In this document: positions 34,047 to 42,721 of the stretch, in pieces
Layout: each line of letters begins with the position of its first letter
Numbering within the stretch: position 1 is the first letter of the stretch
Assembly (NCBI GenBank): GCA_964019425.1
Contig: OZ025836.1
Location: forward strand, 637,696-701,695
Direction of reading: 5' to 3'
Length of the DNA stretch: 64,000 bases
DNA from: Flectonema sp. DT1601
Taxonomy: Eukaryota > Euglenozoa > Diplonemea > Diplonemida > Diplonemidae
Made by a program: the position numbers and the translations under genes
Notes under the pieces: generated by a model
What the model saw: only the letters and a program-made list of their open reading frames with translations
Databases searched by the model: none
What the model was told of the DNA's origin: nothing

Positions 34047-35048
34047 ATGGACGACACTTCACAGCAGAGAGTAAAGAGCGCAGCGATAAAGATTTGGCAG
34101 GCTCGAAGTGATGAATGCTTCACAGAAGCTGACAGAGTTGATATCCGCTCATTAGAAGAGGTTAATATGGTGAACAGGGAATTGATGTTGATGCCTTCAA
34201 GAGATCGCATTGGATGGAAAATCGGTTTAAATAATCCAAACTTAGCATTCAAGTCTGCTGGTTTAAGTGAACCGTTCACAGCACCGCTCATGAAAGGATG
34301 TTTATTGGCTGATGGTGACTGCGTTAAGAAAACATACGTCACACCTGGAGGCGTCGTCGAAGCTGAATGGGCGTTCATAATGGGAGCTCCATTACCGTCA
34401 TCAATCAAAAATCTAAGTTTGAGTAATGTCCTTGATGCTACTCACTCTCTCGGGGTCGCAATTGAAATTGCTGGTTCGTGCGTAAGAGACGGCAACCTCC
34501 TACAGAAGTTATCTGACCATGGATTGAACACAGCTATTGTGTATAAACAGGTTTGTAAAACATCAAAAATCAGAGATTTAAAATCGATTCTTGCTGATAA
34601 AGAGGTTCGCTTATCTATCAACGGCCGCCAAGTAGCAGCAGCAGGAACTCTTAACGGAGCTTATGAACTTCATAGAGCTGCCAGGCTTATTCACAAGAAA
34701 GGTTTGGACATTAAAACTGGTGACATAATTATAACTGGAGCTGTCGTTAAGCATGTTGGACTTAATCCTGGTGATGTAATTACTACTTCATTTCAAAGTC
34801 CTAAAGATGGTTTGTGTTTATCACTTTTTTTTTCCCCCCTTTAAAAATACCCCGTCTCTGATCTATTTCACCAACTGCTAGCTGACGATGGTTCATAAAA
34901 CTGTTTTTTATGATAAAATTATTTTTATTAAGTACAGTAAACGTTATTTGGAATTGTTAGTTATGTAATATGGTTCTATTAATAAACAAAAACAGCTGGA
35001 AAGGAATTTAAAGTATCGTGTCAGGTTGAAGAGGCAGCAAAGTTATGA
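34047..35048 (+). CDS. 2-keto-4-pentenoate hydratase-like enzyme (FAH superfamily, two exons)
   Basis: The family hydrates 2-hydroxy-dienoates or decarboxylates oxalocrotonate-type acids in aromatic meta-cleavage pathways. It needs a divalent metal held by an E-x-E...E set. Visible: RIGWKIGLNNP (about 52-62), PLMKGCLL, GGVVEAEWAFIMG, where VEAEWAF carries the ExE metal ligands, ATHSLGVAIEIAGS with the third Glu, and the C-terminal GDIIITGAVV...LNPGDVITTSF. Reading on past 34809 gives Cys/Leu/Phe junk, whereas splicing GTTTGT (34810) to AACAG (34995) adds AGKEFKVSCQVEEAAKL, matching the final beta-strand (G.vsv.f) of the family. Exons 34047-34809 and 34996-35048 give 271 aa, the usual length. 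The substrate in this organism is not evident. Confidence 0.8.
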
Positions 35049-35376
35049 AACTTCTCTTCCTAAATAACTGAATCCGTGTGCTAACTCTCATATTCGTTAT
35101 CGTTTTGACGGTGGTGGTGAATCTAAAATATTGCAATGGTAAGACTATCCTCATCATGCCTAAATCAGGTATTGATAACTACCGTACGACAAGCTTCAAT
35201 TTAACAGCTTTGAATTAAATTTTTACTTCACTCCCCTTAGACACAAAGACATGTATGCAAAATCCTTAGCAGATTGTTAAATTATCGTTTATGTATGATA
35301 CGATACACAGTTGTGTTGTTTTTATTTTTATTTTTTTTTATTTAAAAAAAGAGATTGAAAAGAGTCTCACTATAAC
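35049..35376. other. Intergenic region
   Basis: No gene seen. The final T-tract is followed by AAAAAAAG (35351), 25 nt before the ATG. Confidence 0.4.
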
Positions 35377-36657
35377 ATGGCTGACGAAGAAGAAATAAAA
35401 GTCCCATCAACGATACTGGATGGTGATGGTGAGGAAGGTGAAGAAACAGAACCCGAAGAGACAGAAGAAGTAGAAGAAGTACCTGAGGAAGAAGAAGAAG
35501 AAGTAGTTGGAAAAACAGAAGAAGAAATACTGAGAGAGGAGTTGGCTGAATTAGGAATACCAAGTGAAGAAGAACTCCTTGAAAACTATCCATTTCCTAT
35601 CATACGAGATCCAAGCAGTGACGATTCTGGTCGGGATGCGTATTGTGCTAAAACAAAGGAATTCGATTTTTTTATGTTTCCAATCGACAGCGTGACTACG
35701 TTGTTTGATTTACAAGTTCTAAATCTGCGACACTGCGGTCTCGGTGACAAAGGAGCGATTGCACTAGCAGAGTGTCTGAAGGTAAATCAAAACATAACTG
35801 AACTCTCTTTAGTTGATAATTGGATTACTGCAAAAGGAGGAGATGCCCTACTTGAGGCTATTCGTCATAATACTTTAATCACAAAAGTTGACATATCAGA
35901 AAACCGTCTTGGGTATCGCGCTGGTCAACTCGGACAAGAAGTTGAACTTGGAGACCTACTTCACAAACTACTTCGAAATGACACTCGATGTAAACAATTA
36001 AAGACACTATCACTACGAGCTAATCATATTGGTGATCGTGATATGGAAAAGATCTGTGATGCTTTATCAACTAACACTTGGCTACATAACATTGACGTCT
36101 CATACAATGAGTTAGGTCCAGCTAGTGGTAAAGCTCTTGGTGCAATGATTGCAGCAAACATGGACATCAGATCAATTGATCTTCAATGGAATCAACTACG
36201 AGGACTGGGTACCTTCAGTGTTATAAATGATGGAATGATGGACAACAATACTTTAAGGAGAATAAGCATTGCATGGAATGGCGCTGAAGATAAAGTTGGT
36301 GAAGCTTTTGGTCAAGCCCTAAGTAAAAATGGTTCCCTAGAAGAAGTTGATTTATCTCACAATCGAATAGGAGAGAAGGGAGCAGTTAAAATAGCTGAAG
36401 GGCTATTACAGAATCAATCTCTCAGAAGATTAAATTTATCATTCAACCCTCTTGGTGATAACGGCTGTAAGGCAATCCTTACGGCAATCCGAGACACACA
36501 AAACACCCAACTCTGCTACGTTGATATCAAAAGCTCCGATGCAGGTGAAAAAGCACACGAAGAACTACAATTAACAAAACAACAAAAACCATCCGTAGAA
36601 ATAGCAGTACCACGATCGCTCATGGTACCTGACGACATGTTGGCTGAACCTGAATAG
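35377..36657 (+). CDS. Leucine-rich repeat protein, LRRC74/RNI-like
   Basis: A 426-residue soluble protein. Residues 1-65 are very acidic (Glu-rich runs). From about 112 to 385 there are about eight 28-residue LRRs of the ribonuclease-inhibitor type. The repeated core is LxxLNLxxCxLGDKGAIALAECL, e.g. LKTLSLRANHIGD, LHNIDVSYNELG, LEEVDLSHNRIGEKGAVKIAEGL, LRRLNLSFNPLGDNGCKAI. This is a protein-interaction scaffold. In flagellates such proteins are often axonemal or basal-body components, but no motif here proves that. The acidic N-terminus and a short acidic C-terminus are the only non-repeat parts. Confidence 0.85.
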   Translation: MADEEEIKVPSTILDGDGEEGEETEPEETEEVEEVPEEEEEEVVGKTEEEILREELAELGIPSEEELLENYPFPIIRDPSSDDSGRDAYCAKTKEFDFFMFPIDSVTTLFDLQVLNLRHCGLGDKGAIALAECLKVNQNITELSLVDNWITAKGGDALLEAIRHNTLITKVDISENRLGYRAGQLGQEVELGDLLHKLLRNDTRCKQLKTLSLRANHIGDRDMEKICDALSTNTWLHNIDVSYNELGPASGKALGAMIAANMDIRSIDLQWNQLRGLGTFSVINDGMMDNNTLRRISIAWNGAEDKVGEAFGQALSKNGSLEEVDLSHNRIGEKGAVKIAEGLLQNQSLRRLNLSFNPLGDNGCKAILTAIRDTQNTQLCYVDIKSSDAGEKAHEELQLTKQQKPSVEIAVPRSLMVPDDMLAEPE

Positions 36658-37069
36658 TTCTACTTCAATTTAATTTTTCTCCCCTTCCGGTGGAGAACGG
36701 CCTACCTCTCTATTTGTTATGTTGTGGACCTTTTTTATTTAATTTTTTTGGAAACAAAAAAAAAAAAGAGCAAGTTGACCTTGAAAATATTGGGTCATTT
36801 TTGTGTGAAACAATAACTTGTTGTAGGTATTCCCTGCATTAAAAAAAAAAAAAAAATGAAAGCTAAAATTATACGGCCATTAACAAAAAAGTAACAATAT
36901 TGTCTTATAAAAATGAGAAAAAGGGAAAAATTATTTTTATTATTATTTTGATATTTTTTTTTTTAATTTACTACAAAACCGAATTCTTTTCTTCAGACAA
37001 AAAAAAAAAAAATAATAATAATAAAAAATAATGAATCTATAAAATAGCTATAGGAATTATATAAAAACA
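36658..37069. other. Intergenic region with a 3-codon upstream frame
   Basis: A-runs and TTA/TAA repeats. The acceptor-like CTTCAG ends at 36996, 73 nt before the ATG at 37070. A tiny upstream frame ATG AAT CTA TAA lies at 37031-37042. Confidence 0.4.
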
Positions 37070-38062
37070 ATGGCGCCACGAAAGTCATTCGCGTCAGGTA
37101 TATCTTCCCTTCTTGGAAAGGGAGCTCGAAAACGTTCAGTTATTAAAAAAGAAGAAGTAATGAAACACAGTCCTCTACCAAGTGGTACAATTGAATCTAC
37201 TCTAGATAAATGGATTACTACTCAAAAAAAACATTCAAACATAGTTGAGATGATGAGGACCTCAAGGTTAACCAGAAGAGAAGCAGTCTCTCAAGGATAC
37301 GGGATTGATCCTTATTTTGAACGATGTGATTTTTATCACGAGTTGAAACAGTCTGAAATTATATTTTTTATAAACAACGAAGAGGACGGTGTTCAGCTCT
37401 TTCAATTACACAATTCTGACGTCGAGGCGGTCTGTTTATTTACTTCTATGAAATATTGTCAACTATTCAGTGAAAAGATGGCAACTTCACTAAAACAAGA
37501 CACGTCAGTTATAAAAGATGTTGGTTCAAAGGTAGTCGCCATGAAAGATTATAAAGAAGTTGATATCCCGTTGTCGTTTAATGGAACTTGGCAACCAGCT
37601 GAAATGATTCTCGAAACGATTGCTGACCTCGTTCAAACTACGGTATCAAGAATACAAGTTGTTGTTAATCCAATGAGTGACAAGGAAGTAGTTGTACCAC
37701 TTCCTCATTTATTCGAACTGTCAAAAGGTGATTTACGTCAGATTCTCGTATCTGAAGTCGATCGGTTGTTCAGTCCGTTCTTTGAGCAATACTGTCCAGA
37801 AGTTAAGTCAGCGTATTCGATGTGTGTTCCTTGTCATCCAACACTTCCCATAACTGAACCTGTAACTCTTTTATTGGTTCAGTCTTCTAACTTTAACTCA
37901 ACCTGTTCAACAATCGAATGGGGGAAACTTCAAACATCAGAACTGGAATCACAACTAACGACATTCAGCACTCTTCACATTCATGAAGTACACGAGATGC
38001 CACGAGAGATAGACGACTGTATGCCTTTTTATATATTACCTGATGAAAAGGATAAACTGTAG
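37070..38062 (+). CDS. Unknown protein, weak SseB-like pattern
   Basis: A 330-residue soluble protein. The N-terminus is basic (MAPRKSFASGISSLLGKGARK), possibly targeting. Two segments, QLHNSDVEAVCLFTSMKYCQLF (about 110-132) and ILVSEVDRLFSPFFEQYCPEV (about 223-245), resemble the N-terminal and C-terminal halves of the SseB fold (a 'value then threshold/limit' mini-domain and an 'L..lF....p.V..AY' segment). The match is weak. After its TAG stop the frame stays open for another 32 codons that resemble an internal segment of this same protein (separate entry). Confidence 0.5.
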   Translation: MAPRKSFASGISSLLGKGARKRSVIKKEEVMKHSPLPSGTIESTLDKWITTQKKHSNIVEMMRTSRLTRREAVSQGYGIDPYFERCDFYHELKQSEIIFFINNEEDGVQLFQLHNSDVEAVCLFTSMKYCQLFSEKMATSLKQDTSVIKDVGSKVVAMKDYKEVDIPLSFNGTWQPAEMILETIADLVQTTVSRIQVVVNPMSDKEVVVPLPHLFELSKGDLRQILVSEVDRLFSPFFEQYCPEVKSAYSMCVPCHPTLPITEPVTLLLVQSSNFNSTCSTIEWGKLQTSELESQLTTFSTLHIHEVHEMPREIDDCMPFYILPDEKDKL

Positions 38063-38161
38063 TCTAGAACCTCTCTAAAACAAGACAAGTCAATCATTAA
38101 GGATGTTGAATCTGAGGAAAAACCAACTAAAACGATTACTGACTACGAAATTAATAAATAA
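38063..38161 (+). pseudogene. In-frame tail after the stop: duplicated internal segment
   Basis: Directly after TAG (38060-38062) the same frame continues SRTSLKQDKSIIKDVESEEK and ends DYEINK with TAA at 38159-38161. TSLKQDKSIIKDVES closely matches TSLKQDTSVIKDVGS inside the gene (about residues 143-157), and DYE recalls its following MKDYKEVD. This is either a remnant of a partial duplication or a read-through extension. Confidence 0.6.
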
Positions 38162-38378
38162 AAATAGTTAAAATTTAACTCAACTTACTCGATCTGCATA
38201 TTAGTTTTTGTGTTGAGACATTCACATCAGAAAAATTCTCTTTTTTTTTTTCTTCTTTTTTTTTTTAAATTGATGTCACTACTCATATCAATTATGAATT
38301 ACAAACCAACTCAACTGAAGTGAGGATCCGTTGTACATAATAACTATTTTATTAAGGTACACAAGACACACAAATACA

Positions 38379-41300
38379 ATGAATTCGTATAATATATGGA
38401 ATGTAATTATTGTTATAACAACAATGTTTACAATTGTTGAGTGTGTGACTATGACGGAAACGTTACCAACACAGACGGAGACAGAATCGGAAACGCAACC
38501 AACAAAGACTAACACGGGAAGTAATTCTGATTCTTTGAGTGAGAGTAGCAGTCTATCAAAGAGTACTTCTGTGAGTACGACAGGAACAGAATCGATATCA
38601 GAAAGCAGCAGCAGCACTGTTAGTCAAAGTGAAAGTGAGTCATTGACATCATCAGATTCGAAAACTGAAACGTTTTCACTGACGTCAACGGATTCTGAGA
38701 CCATACCAACAGCAACAGTCACTGCGACTTCATCTATCACATCATCTGAGTCAAGCACTCGTTCAATAGCAGTCTTACTTGGTGTGATGACTGTATCAGA
38801 ACCGATTGGTAATATTTTTATAAATGATCAAAATGATCCAGAGCTTTATGTTAATATCCATTTATCGATATCCAATACCGAATACGATTATTCCGGCATC
38901 GTAATAACACCAACCTGTGCGAGAGGTCTATTTTATCCTCCCTCAATACAAATAATACCACCGACTGTACCCTCGGATATTTACTTTAAGTTGAGAGGTA
39001 CCGAAATAGGGACGTCCTCAATTCATTGGGGTGTCACTCCTGTCAATGAGACGTTAAACGATGGGTCAGCAACGAGATTTAAGAGAATAACATCAACACC
39101 TGTTGCTGTGAGAGGTTTATTTAGTTGGAGGTATGAATCGGAAGCGTTCTATGCTTTTCAAAAAGGTGAATATATTGGAATTCAGTCTCCACCGTTCCCG
39201 TTAACTCTTACAGAGGAGCCTTTGGTCAATATAACTTTATTTATTGAGAAGGTGGATGGTTTGAAATTTGTACCAGAAAGAATGACACTGCAAGGAGGGG
39301 AATTATCAATGGAGATATCAGTGATGTGTTCAGTCCCAGGAACATTTCAGATTTCTGTTATTTTGGAACCGGATATCAACGGAGACTCAATCACGTTGTA
39401 TCAACTGCCTCCTACGTGGAATCACAGTTGCCTTCCAACAATAGAAACCACTATGAGATATGATGGGCTTCCTCCGTTTGAAGATAACGATAGTGACGAT
39501 CTTATAATTATTCCTGGCATTCATAGAGATCATCAGAATTATGATTATAGACTTAGTTGTGCTTCATATCCAACAGGATTAGTATTCAGTCCTACAAACT
39601 TCACTATAACCAGTCAATCTGGTGGGAGGATAACATGTTCTGGACCTGCTGGGGTTTATAATATTACTTGTTGGGGTGTCGATTGGATACTCGATGGTGT
39701 TCATTATGGTAAAGACAAACTTGCTTTTCATAATCCAGAACCCATCTCCGGTTTTGAAATTCTTGAAAAGAACATCATAGAAACGCCATACGTTCCAACT
39801 CTAAGAATGTTGAGTAATATTAAAAGTGTTTCATTTACTGATGGTGGTGCATTCAGTCCTGGATTGTCTTTAATATTATCAGAAGCACCCAGATCTAGAT
39901 TAGAAGTGACAGTGACTGATAGTCTTGGGATTCTTGAAACCAATCCTCCGGTATTAATATTTACACAACATCGAAGTAGAGTTGATTTCAGGATAAGAGC
40001 ACATCGAGAGACATCATCTGGTCAAACAACATCACTAAAATATAACCTAGGCAGTGATAATATAAACGACTATGTGAAACCTGGTGATGTTGCTGTTCAG
40101 GTTAGCGGACCATCAGAGGAATGTGCGAGACAAAGTGACTCAGATAGTTGTTATGGTCTTTGGGAATATGAGTTGTGTTGGTGGAATACTGCGACTAGTA
40201 GTTGTCAGAACACTTTAATACCGATTGTGTTATCACCACAACCACCACCGAGTCAATATCATTTACAAAGTGTTCCTTTTCAAGCGAGTTTGACGTCACC
40301 AACTGTTTCAGATGTTAGACTTTCGTTTACAAGTCCAGATCAAGGATTAGCGTTTCAAGATAGATCTGTACTGTGGTCTGGCGATGGTAGTAACACAACA
40401 CAAGATATTACGGACCTCACGCGGTACTATTCTATAACTGGTACGATGTCTACTTTGAATAATGAACCCACAGAAACATTCACAATCGTTTACTATCTTA
40501 GCGGTTCTGATTTCCATCACTACGCTCGTCCTGCTGATGATGAAATAATTATTACGAAATTAATCGAACTGATCCCTCCGACAACTCAACAGTATCCATT
40601 TCTTTATGTCAATACCGTTTCTGATGTTTTGACAATAAAATTACAGAGAGCTCCTCCTTCAGGAACTCTAGTCCTAACTCCAACTTGTTTAAATTCAAAT
40701 TGTGGATTGCAATTTTCACCCAGACAGATAGTATTTTCAGCAGGGATCACAACAGGTACTTTTACTGTACACACATCTGATACTGTTGGAGAGTATTGGG
40801 TTACTATGATTAAGTCTGGAGCAGCAGCCTCTCTGTATGAGGATAACAACTTAAGGAATTCTCTCATCAAAGTCTTCCCTACTATTGAGGTTCATACGAC
40901 ACCTTTACCAACTCTTGGAGATGAGGAATGGTCATCTGAAATGTTTGTTCAATTATTAACACCTCCGATTAGAACTATTCAAGTATCGATTACTGCTGTT
41001 GATGATCAGGACTTTAGTACTCGACTCGACTCTTCTTTAGTTCAGTTGATAATTGGAGATATTCCTGGTATTGATGTTCAAGGTGAGAGTTCTATTGTTT
41101 TGGAATTCTCACCGAAACATCGAACATTACCATTTCGGTTCCGAGGAATGACTCCTGGAAAGTATGGATTATTATTTACAATAGAAGCAGGTCGTGATTC
41201 TCAAAATTTTATTTTATCCGACGACAAGAGAATGAGATCTTTTAATGTGGCTCCTCCAAAGGCCTGGGAGTTTACAAGAGGTCAGTTCGGAGTTGATCCA

Positions 41301-42383
41301 GAGTGTAGAGTAGCTGTTGGACGACTCGATAGTAATTCACTTTCAATAACTTCTTCTTCTAAAGAAACTTGTTCTATTTCAGACATTATTGATCCATCGC
41401 AGCTGTGTCATCAAACATCGAAGAAAAGTTGTGAAAATGAACTTCGAAACAATGGACGTCCTTGCATCTGGACACCATCAACCTCAACATGTAAATTCGG
41501 TCTTCCTTCAGGAAGAATCACACACTATGCTGTTGGAGAAGTGCATTCACTTTTTAGAATGTTTGATGGATCGTTATGGTCTGCTGGTGAGAATGAGTTT
41601 GGTCAATTAGGCCACAGCTGTCATGGAGCAGCTGGATGTCGTGATTCTATTGAATATCATGAAGTGTTGTTTGAGAATAGAACTGACGCAGGAAAATGTC
41701 GAGAATGGGAAACATCTCAACAAGATAATTGTAAACTAATTCGATCATCACAACTCCGAAGAGACAATGGTGACTTAGAGTACGTTGTTTCAGTAGTCGC
41801 TGGAAGTGCTCATACTTTGGTAAAGATGTCGTCAGGGATTGTTTACGCTTGGGGTTCTAATAATTTTGGTCAACTCGGAGTTGAAACTCTTCAACAAATG
41901 ATATCCATCCCAACAAAAGTAACAATTCCTGAACGAAGCATGGAACGAATAACATGCATAGCAGGAGGAGCTTATCACAGCGTCGCCATCAGTGACTATG
42001 GCAAAGTTTACGTCTGGGGATGGAATTATTTTGGTCAAATAGCACATGAACAGTCATATCGTAATTCACTTAATGAACCCATAATGATTCACGAACTAGT
42101 ACCTGAATGGTCCACTGATAAACCTATTTCTTTATCAGCTGGTGACTACCACACAGTCATTGGTACTAAATCAGGTAAAGTTTATACCTGGGGTCGTAAT
42201 AATTATGGACAACTTGCTCGTGAAGGTTTTGATGATTTGAAACCTACTTTGGTTGAGCTATTCCCTCCAGCGGTATTCCACGGCGGGATGTGTGATGCTA
42301 GTCAAAAAATTCCACCCTCATGGCCTCCTGGTACTGATTTCACTCTCGGATTGAAAGACTATTCTATTTACGAAAGAAGTTAA
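38379..42383 (+). CDS. Secreted RCC1-repeat protein with mucin-like N-terminus
   Basis: A 1334-residue protein with a signal peptide (1-23, hydrophobic core VIIVITTMFTIVEC) and no later membrane span. It is therefore secreted or held at the surface by partners. Residues ~25-130 are a Ser/Thr/Glu-rich, probably heavily O-glycosylated stretch. The middle (about 130-1000) has repeated beta-rich stretches with many Asn-X-Ser/Thr sites. Two Cys-rich PSI/plexin-repeat-like motifs are present: CARQSDSDSCYGLWEYELCW and CHQTSKKSCENELRNNGRPC then IW. The C-terminal ~250 residues carry four RCC1 blades (SLWSAGENEFGQLG, VYAWGSNNFGQLG, VYVWGWNYFGQIA, VYTWGRNNYGQLA); a complete RCC1 propeller has seven. 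RCC1 blades are usually nuclear or cytosolic, so a secretory copy is unusual. The start is the ATG at 38379, 22 nt after a TTAAG. Confidence 0.75.
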   Translation: MNSYNIWNVIIVITTMFTIVECVTMTETLPTQTETESETQPTKTNTGSNSDSLSESSSLSKSTSVSTTGTESISESSSSTVSQSESESLTSSDSKTETFSLTSTDSETIPTATVTATSSITSSESSTRSIAVLLGVMTVSEPIGNIFINDQNDPELYVNIHLSISNTEYDYSGIVITPTCARGLFYPPSIQIIPPTVPSDIYFKLRGTEIGTSSIHWGVTPVNETLNDGSATRFKRITSTPVAVRGLFSWRYESEAFYAFQKGEYIGIQSPPFPLTLTEEPLVNITLFIEKVDGLKFVPERMTLQGGELSMEISVMCSVPGTFQISVILEPDINGDSITLYQLPPTWNHSCLPTIETTMRYDGLPPFEDNDSDDLIIIPGIHRDHQNYDYRLSCASYPTGLVFSPTNFTITSQSGGRITCSGPAGVYNITCWGVDWILDGVHYGKDKLAFHNPEPISGFEILEKNIIETPYVPTLRMLSNIKSVSFTDGGAFSPGLSLILSEAPRSRLEVTVTDSLGILETNPPVLIFTQHRSRVDFRIRAHRETSSGQTTSLKYNLGSDNINDYVKPGDVAVQVSGPSEECARQSDSDSCYGLWEYELCWWNTATSSCQNTLIPIVLSPQPPPSQYHLQSVPFQASLTSPTVSDVRLSFTSPDQGLAFQDRSVLWSGDGSNTTQDITDLTRYYSITGTMSTLNNEPTETFTIVYYLSGSDFHHYARPADDEIIITKLIELIPPTTQQYPFLYVNTVSDVLTIKLQRAPPSGTLVLTPTCLNSNCGLQFSPRQIVFSAGITTGTFTVHTSDTVGEYWVTMIKSGAAASLYEDNNLRNSLIKVFPTIEVHTTPLPTLGDEEWSSEMFVQLLTPPIRTIQVSITAVDDQDFSTRLDSSLVQLIIGDIPGIDVQGESSIVLEFSPKHRTLPFRFRGMTPGKYGLLFTIEAGRDSQNFILSDDKRMRSFNVAPPKAWEFTRGQFGVDPECRVAVGRLDSNSLSITSSSKETCSISDIIDPSQLCHQTSKKSCENELRNNGRPCIWTPSTSTCKFGLPSGRITHYAVGEVHSLFRMFDGSLWSAGENEFGQLGHSCHGAAGCRDSIEYHEVLFENRTDAGKCREWETSQQDNCKLIRSSQLRRDNGDLEYVVSVVAGSAHTLVKMSSGIVYAWGSNNFGQLGVETLQQMISIPTKVTIPERSMERITCIAGGAYHSVAISDYGKVYVWGWNYFGQIAHEQSYRNSLNEPIMIHELVPEWSTDKPISLSAGDYHTVIGTKSGKVYTWGRNNYGQLAREGFDDLKPTLVELFPPAVFHGGMCDASQKIPPSWPPGTDFTLGLKDYSIYERS

Positions 42384-42721
42384 AAAAAAGAGAGAAAAAA
42401 AAAAAAGAGAAACAGTTCTACGTTAATAGATGTTGATATTTTTGTGTTTTAATTTATTTGTGCGATTATTCGAAATCAGTAAACAGTTTTTACTGTTTAG
42501 TAACAACTAGATACGTGTGGAGGACAAAAAAAAAAAAAAAAAAATGCGATTCCAAAAGGAATTCAAGCATGTCATGTATCGTTTTGTTTTACTTCTTTAA
42601 GTTTAGTTTTTTTTTTTTTTTGGGTAACTTTTTTTTCATTCATAAGTATCCTGAAGAATATTTCTTTAAAAGAATAAACAGTAAAACAAACCCCCTCAAC
42701 ATGTCAACATGACTACCGAAC
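42384..42721. other. Intergenic region with upstream ATGs
   Basis: A- and T-runs. An acceptor-like AACAG ends at 42681. Between it and the main ATG lie ATG TCA ACA TGA (42701-42712) and a second out-of-frame ATG at 42709 opening a longer overlapping frame. These could dampen translation of the next gene. Confidence 0.45.
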
